DNA from: CAYZMH01 sp964479445
GTDB lineage: Bacteria; Bacteroidota; Bacteroidia; Bacteroidales; GCA-2748055
Assembly (NCBI GenBank): GCA_964479445.1
Contig: CAYZMH010000064.1
Span: 1 to 21,767 of the forward strand
Reading direction: 5' to 3'
Length of the DNA stretch: 21,767 bases
The notes beneath the pieces were generated by a model that saw only the letters and a program-made list of their open reading frames with translations, searched no databases and had not been told where the DNA came from. The stretch's first letter is position 1, and each line of letters opens with the position of its first letter. Shown here one piece after another: positions 14,392-20,581 of the stretch. The translations under genes were made by a program, and so were the position numbers.

Positions 14392-15587
14392 ATATGCTGT
14401 GTATAAAAGTCGGCCAGACGTTTTGAGAGCACAAAGGTATCAAAATTTTCACGGATCAGTTGCTGTGCCTGTTCAGAAAGGGATTGCCGCAGATCTGGGC
14501 TGGCAAGAAGCTGTGCAATTTTTCCTGCAAATGCCCGGCTTTCGTTTGCCATCATCAGGTGGGTACTGTTTTCGGCGGGGATCCCTTCGGCCCCGATGCT
14601 GGTTGTGACGATTGGTTTACCCAGGGCCATCCCTTCCAGGATCTTGATCCGGATCCCACTTCCGGTCAGCAGGGGGGCGATCATGATATCGTAATGCTGC
14701 ATAAAGGTGCGTGCACTGTCGACCTCTCCGTGAAACACCACGTTCGGGTGACGGAGCGTCTGGCGGAGGGAATCCGGTGCGTTTCGCCCGGCCACGTGGA
14801 GCTGCACCTTCGGGTGGGATTCACAGAGAAGTGGGATTATCCTGTTCATAAACCATTCCAGTCCCTCCTGGTTGGGCAGCCAGTCGAGCGAACCGATAAA
14901 AAACAGGGAGCCTTTCAGGGTGGGTACCTGCGGAGAGTAGCTGCTAATATCCAGTCCGGCAGGTATGGTCATCATCGGCCGGCGGCATCCCATGGACCGG
15001 AGTGAATCGTTATCCCGGTCGGAGATGGGGATCACCATATTCACCGAATCCAGGCACTGTTTCTCAAACTGTTTCACGCGGGAGGCCAGGTTCTGCAGGT
15101 AGAGTTTATGAAAGGGTCTTCGTTCTCCCCGTGCTTTTCGCTGCCAGATCTCATGCTCGGTATTATGGGCTCTCAGGGCGATCCTGGCCCGGGATTCCGA
15201 CCGGATAGCCGGGATATAGGAGGCCAGGTAGGGGCCTTCCAGTTGAATGACATCGTAAGTCTCTTTTTTCAGCAGCCGGCGCAGTTCCTTTTCCACGTTC
15301 GGGTCATAGAAACGTGTGGCGATGTAGGGAGCCCTGGAGAAGAGCAGGTTACGTATTAGTTCGGCCGGTCGAACCGAGGTGTCGATGGATGTGCTGTGGA
15401 GGGTGATCTCCCGGGTAATCCGGTCAGGTACCTGGTCGGGCGGGAAATAGTGTTTGCGGGTGTTGAGAACAAACAGCGAGGTGTCGTGTCCCGCACGTGC
15501 CAGTCCGAGCACCAGGTTAAGCGTGGCTATGGCACCTCCGTCGCGGGGCGGATAGGGCATTTTGGATGAAATAACCAGGATCCTCAT
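14388..15587 (-). CDS. Family 4 (GT-B) glycosyltransferase
   Basis: This 399-residue cytoplasmic or membrane-associated GT-B enzyme probably adds a sugar to a lipid-linked or surface glycan. The start at 15587 (MRILVISSKMPYPPRDGGA) fits the family exactly: a Rossmann strand, then the acceptor-site Gly-Gly. The upstream in-frame ATG at 15734 would add 49 residues encoded inside lptF and is rejected. Key motifs are RAHNTEHEIW (about 145-154), FIGSLDWLPNQEGLEWF in the second domain, and the donor-binding segment PLLTGSGIRIKILEGMALGK, with the Glu-Gly-Met version of the GT4 glutamate motif followed by GAEGI. Start and stop both overlap neighbours by 4 nt (ATGA at lptF, ATGA at GT2), indicating strict co-translation. 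The exact sugar is unknown. Confidence 0.94.
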   Translation of the reverse strand: MRILVISSKMPYPPRDGGAIATLNLVLGLARAGHDTSLFVLNTRKHYFPPDQVPDRITREITLHSTSIDTSVRPAELIRNLLFSRAPYIATRFYDPNVEKELRRLLKKETYDVIQLEGPYLASYIPAIRSESRARIALRAHNTEHEIWQRKARGERRPFHKLYLQNLASRVKQFEKQCLDSVNMVIPISDRDNDSLRSMGCRRPMMTIPAGLDISSYSPQVPTLKGSLFFIGSLDWLPNQEGLEWFMNRIIPLLCESHPKVQLHVAGRNAPDSLRQTLRHPNVVFHGEVDSARTFMQHYDIMIAPLLTGSGIRIKILEGMALGKPIVTTSIGAEGIPAENSTHLMMANESRAFAGKIAQLLASPDLRQSLSEQAQQLIRENFDTFVLSKRLADFYTQHI

Positions 15588-17230
15588 TTTACCTGCGAGA
15601 ATTTTTTCTTCAGGTACCGGCCGAAGCGCTTGAAGAAGGTGAAATAGGTTTCGATATTGAGAATGACCGAATCGTTGGCAGCTTTGTAGGAGAGGAATGC
15701 GCCCATGGGGATCAGGATAAAGGAGGACAACCACATTCCCAGGAACGGGGAGATCAGGTCTTCCCGTACAAATTTCTCCCCGGTGATGGAGATCATGTAG
15801 TAGATCAGGAAAAAGATCACGCTCACGATCACGGGCATCCCCAGTCCGCCTTTCCGGATGATAGCCCCCAGCGGAGCCCCGATGAAAAAGAAGATCAGGC
15901 AGGCGAAGGAGAGGGAGAATTTCCTGTGTTTTTCGATCTGGTATCTTCGCAGGCGCTTGGTTTTATAGCTAATGGTGCTTGCGTTGGTCGATATGTACGA
16001 TTTATTACTCCGGGCCATGTTGATGGCCTGGTTAATGGCACGCCTTTTTTCCAGCGGACTGAGTGCCTGGTAGGCCGAATCCACATGCAGCGTTATGATG
16101 TTTGATGCAGTGTCCCTCGCGGCGGTGCTATCGGTCAGAGCATCCGTTAGTTTCTGCCCGGTGCTGTCGGTTGCAATGGGTTGCTTCTTGTTGCCGGCCG
16201 TGTCTTTTTTTCCGGATGGTTCTGCGTTTTCTGCCCCGCTATTATTCGGACTCCTGGTGCCCCTCGTTTTTGGGGAAGAGGAGGAGGGATTCGCTTCAGT
16301 CGGTTTACGCTTTTTGAGGTTCGTTTTTCGTTTTTTAAAGGTGGTTTTGGTGAGGGTGGTGGTGATTCCCTGCTCCAGGTTCTGAACATCGGTACTCAGT
16401 GAATCTTCAAAATAGGTGAGTTGGTCGATGTTCATCATGGAGTAACTGTTCCTGAAGAGATTTTCATCGGTCCGGTTAAGCCCGAAACCAACCATTTCGA
16501 TCAGCATCACCTGCTTGCTGAACTTGTCGCGGCGGTGGGGATAGCTTTTCACGCCTTTGTTTTTCCTGGTTTTTTGCATCTCCACGTAGGTATTGCCGTT
16601 ATAGAGGGTAAGCACCAGGTGTTTTTCATCTTTGGATATGCGCATGTACCCGGAGTCGGCTACGGTCACACTCACATTCCCTGCATTGGCGGTGTGATCA
16701 TAGATCCAGATATCCTTGAGCAGGTTGGTATTGTTGTCTTTGCTGCCGATACGGATGGAGTATCCTTCCATGGTATTATCGAAGATACCCGGATTGATCT
16801 GCATTTCGGGACGTTGCCGTTTGATATCATACAGAAGGGAGCGCATCTTCAGGTTGGAGATAGGCATCACGTTATTGGCAAAAAAGAAGGCAAACAGGGT
16901 GAGGCCCATTACGACAATGGATACGGGCAGCATGATCCGGGCCAGGGAGACCCCGGAAGATTTAAATGCCAGCAGCTCCAGGTGTTCAGCCAGGTTTCCA
17001 TAGGTCATCAATGAAGAGAGCAACACCGCCAGGGGCAGGGCCATGGGAACCATGCTGGCGCTTGCATAGAGCAGGAATTCGGCGAGTATGTGGAATTCCA
17101 GTCCCTTTCCCACCAGGTCGTCGATGTATTTCCAGAGGAACTGCATCAACAGGATAAAGATCACCAGGAAGAAGGTGAGCACCAGCGGACCTATAAAGGT
17201 TTTTATGACCAGGACGTGTAGTCGTTTCAC
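15584..17230 (-). CDS. LptF/LptG-family permease (YjgP/YjgQ)
   Basis: This is an inner-membrane subunit of the Lpt machine that moves lipopolysaccharide from the inner membrane to the outer membrane using LptB ATPase energy. The 548 residues are well above the 350-370 of E. coli LptF or LptG. The fold is visible: three N-terminal membrane segments (about 10-32, 55-78, 100-122), a long periplasmic part (about 130-430) holding the beta-jellyroll, then three C-terminal segments (about 438-458, 463-484, 494-516). LLAFKSSGVSLARIM (86-100), HRKFSLSFACLIFFFIGAPLGAIIRKGG (435-462) and the following helix are typical. The extra length is mainly a Lys/Ser/Thr/Asn-rich low-complexity insert at about 295-378. 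It is the first gene of the five-gene unit and has a well-matched promoter. Whether it acts as LptF or LptG cannot be told. Confidence 0.93.
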   Translation of the reverse strand: MKRLHVLVIKTFIGPLVLTFFLVIFILLMQFLWKYIDDLVGKGLEFHILAEFLLYASASMVPMALPLAVLLSSLMTYGNLAEHLELLAFKSSGVSLARIMLPVSIVVMGLTLFAFFFANNVMPISNLKMRSLLYDIKRQRPEMQINPGIFDNTMEGYSIRIGSKDNNTNLLKDIWIYDHTANAGNVSVTVADSGYMRISKDEKHLVLTLYNGNTYVEMQKTRKNKGVKSYPHRRDKFSKQVMLIEMVGFGLNRTDENLFRNSYSMMNIDQLTYFEDSLSTDVQNLEQGITTTLTKTTFKKRKTNLKKRKPTEANPSSSSPKTRGTRSPNNSGAENAEPSGKKDTAGNKKQPIATDSTGQKLTDALTDSTAARDTASNIITLHVDSAYQALSPLEKRRAINQAINMARSNKSYISTNASTISYKTKRLRRYQIEKHRKFSLSFACLIFFFIGAPLGAIIRKGGLGMPVIVSVIFFLIYYMISITGEKFVREDLISPFLGMWLSSFILIPMGAFLSYKAANDSVILNIETYFTFFKRFGRYLKKKFSQVK

Positions 17231-17280
17231 TGCTTTCTCAGATCAATGGTTTGTGAACGTTCCCGTTAAGAGAACGCATA

Positions 17281-17288
17281 CAAAAGTA
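17281..17288 (-). promoter_or_regulatory. Candidate -7 element of the lptF-to-fmt unit
   Basis: On the minus strand TACTTTTG matches the Bacteroidota -7 consensus TAnnTTTG at every fixed base. It lies in the 85-nt gap between the START-like gene and lptF and would give a leader of about 45 nt. The -33 region (ATTCC) is weak. Read-through from the START-like gene is also possible, since I see no terminator in the gap. Confidence 0.55.
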
Positions 17289-17315
17289 CGTTATTTTAGG
17301 GAATCCGGGGAATGG

Positions 17316-17693
17316 TCAGAGCCCGATCGCATGTTTCAGTTCGGATACCTGTGAATCCCAGAGGTCAATGGCATCGTCTTTCTCATCATCCTCGGCAAAA
17401 TCGGTTATGATAAGCGCCACATCCCCCGTGAGTTCATCGGTTCGTATGCGGAATTCAAAATAGCTGTCCTCCTGCTCATCGTCGGTCCAGCGATAGCGGA
17501 TATACTTGTTATCCTTGCGGGTCAGAATGCTGGCGGTCTGCTCGGATCCGTCCCAGATAAACCGGTAGAGTCCTTTTACCAGGTTCACATCGTCGGCAAA
17601 CCACTCTGCCAGTCCGCCCGGGGTACTCAACCGGTTAAAGAGAACTTTAGGGGAGGTATTGAGAGTATATTCCAGTTCATATTTGGTCTTCAT
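17316..17693 (-). CDS. START-like domain protein (START_2 type)
   Basis: This is a 125-residue cytoplasmic protein with a helix-grip (START/SRPBCC-like) pattern. It runs from MKTKYELEYTLNTSPKVLFN through RLSTPGGLAEWFADDVNL, an alternating beta sheet (YRFIWDGSEQTASILTRKDN, YIRYRWTDDEQEDSYFEFRI, DVALIITDFAEDDEKDD) and a C-terminal helix (AIDLWDSQVSELKHAIGL). It matches the small acidic START-like family that I know from Bacteroidota, whose role is undefined; the fold usually binds a hydrophobic ligand. No signal peptide or membrane segment is visible. It lies upstream of lptF on the same strand with an 85-nt gap and is divergent from the MFS gene. A possible promoter, TATCTTGC, lies about 35-45 nt upstream but is one base off consensus spacing. 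Confidence 0.85.
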   Translation of the reverse strand: MKTKYELEYTLNTSPKVLFNRLSTPGGLAEWFADDVNLVKGLYRFIWDGSEQTASILTRKDNKYIRYRWTDDEQEDSYFEFRIRTDELTGDVALIITDFAEDDEKDDAIDLWDSQVSELKHAIGL

Positions 17694-17866
17694 GAGGTAA
17701 GGTATTGGTCAACAAATGAGTGCTTTCTGCAAGATAGAAAAAAAATGGTGATTTTTACAGGATATGAATTAATAGTTCGCAACAGCCCTGACAGCAAGGT
17801 ATTCCCTGCTGCCGGAATGCACTCTCCGGGAGAATCCAGGAGTTCCTTCCTTCCGGATGTAAATAC

Positions 17867-17874
17867 TATCTTTG
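17867..17874 (+). promoter_or_regulatory. Candidate -7 element of the MFS transporter gene
   Basis: TATCTTTG is a perfect TAnnTTTG match followed by CATCC. It lies 35 nt before the start codon at 17910, which supports that start and argues against the long upstream extension of the reading frame to 17745. The -33 region holds only TTC (17843-17845), 21 nt away. Confidence 0.6.
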
Positions 17875-17909
17875 CATCCTGTTTCATTCGCAAAAAGAAC
17901 AGGGATTCT

Positions 17910-19301
17910 ATGGAGAACAGGGAACCGGGAAACAGCAGGGAAGAGAAGAGAGCCGCGCTGCTCGTGGCTACCTTTGCAGCGTTTCTGACACCTTTTATGG
18001 GTGCTGCACTCAACGTGGCACTACCCAGTATCGGGAATGATTTCGGGGCTGATGCGATCCTGTTGAACCTGGTGGCTACGGTCTACCTGCTGGCCACGGC
18101 CATGTTCCTGCTCCCGTTCGGCCGCATGGGGGATATATACGGCAGGAAACGGATCTTCACCCTGGGGATCATCGTTTTTACGGCTTCCAGTCTCCTGTGC
18201 GCCATAGCTCCCTCGATGCCCTGGCTGATCGCCTTCAGGGTGCTGCAGGGGATCGGGAGTGCCATGATCTTCGGCACCGGGGTGGCCATTCTCACTTCGG
18301 TATTTCCACCCGGGGAGCGGGGCCGTGCCCTGGGGATCAATGTTGCGGCGGTGTATATCGGGTTGTCGGCCGGACCGTTTGCCGGGGGCTTGCTGACCCA
18401 GTACCTGGGGTGGCGCAGTATTTTCTGGGTACTGGTTCCCATCGGTATTGCTGCTATCGTGCTTCTGCGCCTGAAGATCAAAGGGGAGTGGGCTGAGTCA
18501 CGGGGTGAGCGGTTCGACTGGCGGGGGACGTTGTTTTATACGGTTTCGCTGCTATTCATCATGTCGGGTTTCAACTGGTTGCCCGAATGGAAAGGGTTTG
18601 TTGCTATGGGGGCCGGACTGGCCCTGCTGGCTGTATTTGTGTCCTGGGAATTGCGGTTGCGTTTCCCCCTGTTTGAGATGCGGCTTTTCCGCCGGAACCG
18701 GGTCTTTGCCTTTTCCAACCTGGCAGCGCTGATCAATTACAGCGCCACCTTTGCGGTCGGTTTCCTGATGAGTCTCTACCTGCAGTATGTAAAGGGGTTT
18801 GATCCGCGGGATGCCGGTTTGGTCATGGTGGTGCAACCGCTGATCATGGCCGTTTTCTCCCCGGTCACAGGAAGGCTTTCGGACCGTATACAACCCCAGG
18901 TGATCGCTTCGGCCGGAATGGCATTTTCGACACTCGGACTGGTATTGCTGATCTTCCTGGAGCCCTCCACATCGGTATGGTATATCCTGATGGACCTGGC
19001 ACTGCTGGGCATTGGGTTTGCCCTTTTCTCCTCTCCCAATACCAACGCCATCATGAGCTCGGTGGAACGCCGTTATTACGGGGTGGCTTCGGGTTCGGTA
19101 GGTACGATGCGGATGATCGGACAGATGTTGAGTATGGGGATTGTGCTGCTGCTTTTCTCCATGCTGATCGGAAAAGTGGAGATCACGGCAGAGACAGCCG
19201 GAGGTTTTCTGCGGTCCATGAAGATCGCCTTCACGATCTTTTCGATATTCTGTTTCCTGGGCATCTTCGCTTCGCTGGCCCGCGGTAAGCTGCTCCGTTG
19301 A
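17910..19301 (+). CDS. MFS transporter, DHA2 (14-TM, EmrB/QacA-like) family
   Basis: This is a 463-residue inner-membrane proton-coupled exporter, most likely for drugs or other amphipathic compounds; the substrate is not readable. I count about 14 membrane segments, as in the DHA2 family. Family motifs are visible: TPFMGAALNVALPSIGNDFG in TM1 (motif D1-like), GRMGDIYGRKRIF after TM2 (motif A), RVLQGIGSAMIFGTGVAIL in TM4 (motif B), and GLSAGPFAGGLLTQYLGWRS in TM5 (motif C, typical of antiporters). The N-terminal 14 residues are charged and cytoplasmic. The start at 17910 follows a good promoter. The gene is monocistronic, divergent from the START-like gene, and has no linked EmrA-like adaptor, TolC homologue or local regulator. 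Confidence 0.93.
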   Translation: MENREPGNSREEKRAALLVATFAAFLTPFMGAALNVALPSIGNDFGADAILLNLVATVYLLATAMFLLPFGRMGDIYGRKRIFTLGIIVFTASSLLCAIAPSMPWLIAFRVLQGIGSAMIFGTGVAILTSVFPPGERGRALGINVAAVYIGLSAGPFAGGLLTQYLGWRSIFWVLVPIGIAAIVLLRLKIKGEWAESRGERFDWRGTLFYTVSLLFIMSGFNWLPEWKGFVAMGAGLALLAVFVSWELRLRFPLFEMRLFRRNRVFAFSNLAALINYSATFAVGFLMSLYLQYVKGFDPRDAGLVMVVQPLIMAVFSPVTGRLSDRIQPQVIASAGMAFSTLGLVLLIFLEPSTSVWYILMDLALLGIGFALFSSPNTNAIMSSVERRYYGVASGSVGTMRMIGQMLSMGIVLLLFSMLIGKVEITAETAGGFLRSMKIAFTIFSIFCFLGIFASLARGKLLR

Positions 19302-19310
19302 GAGCATAAC

Positions 19311-19344
19311 AAAAAACGGGGACCGGATGAACCGGTGCCCCGTT
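19311..19344 (-). terminator. Terminator between the MFS and DUF4168 genes
   Basis: AACGGGGACCGG (19315-19326) pairs with CCGGT-G-CCCCGTT (19332-19344), a 12-bp stem with one bulged G and a 5-nt loop. On the minus strand it is followed by six T (19311-19316), so it is best read as the end of the DUF4168 transcript. The stem may also stop MFS transcription from the other side, but without a T run. Confidence 0.75.
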
Positions 19345-19352
19345 GGTATGCT

Positions 19353-19377
19353 CACCCCGGCATAAGAGTGCCGGGTG
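19353..19377. other. Second hairpin in the convergent gap
   Basis: CACCCCGGCA (19353-19362) pairs with TGCCGGGTG (19369-19377), nine base pairs with one bulged C and a 6-nt loop. There is no T run on either strand. It may help to separate the convergent MFS and DUF4168 transcripts. Confidence 0.5.
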
Positions 19378-19409
19378 TGTTCATGCAGGTCAATACGGAA
19401 CCATAAAAT

Positions 19410-19880
19410 TTACTGCTGCATCTGTTCCTTGATTTTTTCCTGCAGGTCGGTATCCCCCTGCACCCGGGTTGCAATCTCCTGGTACCGCTGCAGGGTAAGT
19501 CCGGCTTCCTGGATATCTTCCTCTATCTGCTGCTGTGTTTCTTGCTGTATTTTTTGAATAGCCTGGCTGGCAGACCGGAATTGTTCCATCTCCTCTTCGG
19601 AAGAGCTGGCATCCTGGTCGGGATTCTGCTGGGCCTGGTAGATCTCGTTGTACCGGCTTACTTCAATTCCCTCGTCGGTGACCGCCTGAACCATCTCCTG
19701 CTGCGCCTGCTGGTTGGCCGTTTGAACGCTGTTCATCGCGGTTGCAAACTGCTGGATCTCCTCATCGGAAACCGGTTTTTGCTGCGTCTGTCCGGGGGGC
19801 TGAAACTGTTGTGAATAGGCCATTACCCCTGAGAATACCAGGATGGAAAAGAATACTGCACTTTTTTTAATGAATGTCAT
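19410..19880 (-). CDS. Exported DUF4168 protein
   Basis: This is a 156-residue protein with a signal peptide (MTFIKKSAVFFSILVFSGVMA, cleavage near YSQ|Q). The mature part is rich in Gln, Glu and Ala and mostly helical. It has the two-part pattern of DUF4168: VSDEEIQQFATAMNSVQ...EGIEVSRYNEIYQAQQ, then EEEMEQFRSASQAIQKIQQE...AGLTLQRYQEIATRVQGD and a short DLQEKIKEQMQQ end. The internal similarity of DEEI..F...YNEIYQ and EEEM..F...YQEIAT suggests a duplicated helical hairpin. The function is unknown; related proteins are periplasmic or secreted. It is a single gene with a terminator downstream. No lipobox is present, so it is likely soluble in the periplasm. Confidence 0.85.
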   Translation of the reverse strand: MTFIKKSAVFFSILVFSGVMAYSQQFQPPGQTQQKPVSDEEIQQFATAMNSVQTANQQAQQEMVQAVTDEGIEVSRYNEIYQAQQNPDQDASSSEEEMEQFRSASQAIQKIQQETQQQIEEDIQEAGLTLQRYQEIATRVQGDTDLQEKIKEQMQQ

Positions 19881-20387
19881 ACATAACTGTTTTTACATGA
19901 AAAATAATTGAACTATATCGTCTCTTTATGGGTTTTTGTCAGGTTTTGTGATCAGTTCTGAACCAGTACCCGTTTTTCCAACAGGGGAATGCGGGAGGTG
20001 CGGACACAGGCCCGGTGAGCAGGTGGAATTTTCAACGGGAAGGTTGGCATAAACGGATCATCTTTTTTTTGCCCCTGTTTTCTGTTAAAGAACTAGCGAC
20101 ACACGTATGGGATGCAAGTAGAAAAATCCCGTCTGCATGCACAAATCACAGATGTTAAAAATCATTAAAACAGGATAACGGAACCCTGTGTGGAGGGTGT
20201 ACCGGATCGTATGAAGAGAAGCTCCGTGCAGGGATCCGGCTGAATGCGGCCATTGAATATTTTCTACGATCAATCGGGAGAAAAAACAAGAGGAGAAAAA
20301 GAGATATAAGGGAAGCAGACCTGTACGGATAGAAAATATGTTTTGAGTTCAGAACAAAAAACATATAAAATGCTTTGAAATAAAGAC
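19881..20387. other. Gene-free stretch of about 500 nt
   Basis: I find no supportable coding region here; the short frames on the minus strand lack family features and good starts. Visible items are short inverted repeats: ACAGG/CCTGT around 20170-20188, CCGGATC/GATCCGG around 20202-20239, and a perfect 9-bp pair at 20336-20366. The stretch 20270-20400 is A-rich. It could hold the DUF4168 leader and an unrecognised small RNA, but I cannot name one. Confidence 0.4.
20336..20366. repeat. 9-bp inverted repeat with 13-nt loop
   Basis: ATATGTTTT (20336-20344) and AAAACATAT (20358-20366) are perfectly complementary around 13 nt. The stem is A+T-rich and lies just beyond the terminator of the tRNA. 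It could be a weak transcription end or a protein site. Confidence 0.6.
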
Positions 20388-20420
20388 AAAAAAAGGAATA
20401 CCATCTGGAAATGGCATCCC
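20388..20420 (-). terminator. Rho-independent terminator of the tRNA-Gly gene
   Basis: On the minus strand GGGATGCCAT (20411-20420) pairs with ATGGTATTCC (20395-20404), ten pairs including two G-T, around the loop TTCCAG, then seven T (20388-20394). It begins seven nucleotides after the tRNA 3' end. Confidence 0.88.
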
Positions 20421-20427
20421 TTTACAG

Positions 20428-20499
20428 AGCGGGAAAGGGGATTCGAACTCCCGACCCTCAGCTTGGGAAGCTGATGCTCTACCCCTGAGCTACTCCCGC
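20428..20499 (-). tRNA. tRNA-Gly (anticodon CCC)
   Basis: This 72-nt cloverleaf reads glycine GGG codons. The acceptor stem is GCGGGAG/TTCCCGC with one G-T pair. The D arm is GCTC-AGGGGTA-GAGC, the anticodon arm TCAGC-TTCCCAA-GCTGA with CCC at positions 34-36, and the T loop TTCGAAT. The discriminator is T, and the CCA end is not encoded. The T stem GGGAG/CCCCT has one A-C mismatch (52-62) and one G-T pair. It stands alone with its own promoter and terminator, divergent from the sulfatase gene. Confidence 0.95.
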
Positions 20500-20508
20500 A
20501 TCGGGGCC

Positions 20509-20516
20509 CAAAGTTA
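20509..20516 (-). promoter_or_regulatory. Candidate -7 element of the tRNA-Gly gene
   Basis: On the minus strand TAACTTTG matches TAnnTTTG perfectly and ends ten bases before the mature 5' end of the tRNA, so transcription would begin only a few bases upstream of it. A -33 TTG is not clear. Confidence 0.6.
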
Positions 20517-20520
20517 AAAG

Positions 20521-20532
20521 TTTCTTAAGAAA
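20521..20532. promoter_or_regulatory. 12-bp perfect palindrome between tRNA and sulfatase
   Basis: TTTCTTAAGAAA is a perfect palindrome just upstream of the tRNA -7 element and about 50 nt before the sulfatase start. It may be a regulator site for either gene. A CCCGCGGG palindrome follows at 20541-20548. Confidence 0.35.
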
Positions 20533-20581
20533 AATGTATCCCCGCGGGACTTTTTTCTGTTTTTTGAATACCTTGTTATCC

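Noticed and set aside
15588..15734. N-terminal extension of the GT4 glycosyltransferase
   Set aside because: It would be encoded inside lptF, and the ATG at 15587 gives the standard GT-B start with a 4-nt ATGA overlap.
17745..17909. N-terminal extension of the MFS protein
   Set aside because: The added 55 residues are not hydrophobic or conserved and run through a perfect -7 promoter element at 17867-17874.
18552..19355. A 267-codon minus-strand frame opposite the MFS gene
   Set aside because: Low-complexity, polar translation; the plus strand encodes a full 14-TM transporter with all family motifs.
20085..20364. Small minus-strand open frames of 62 and 69 codons in the gap before the tRNA
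   Set aside because: No convincing start signals or similarity; they overlap each other in different frames and cross inverted repeats.
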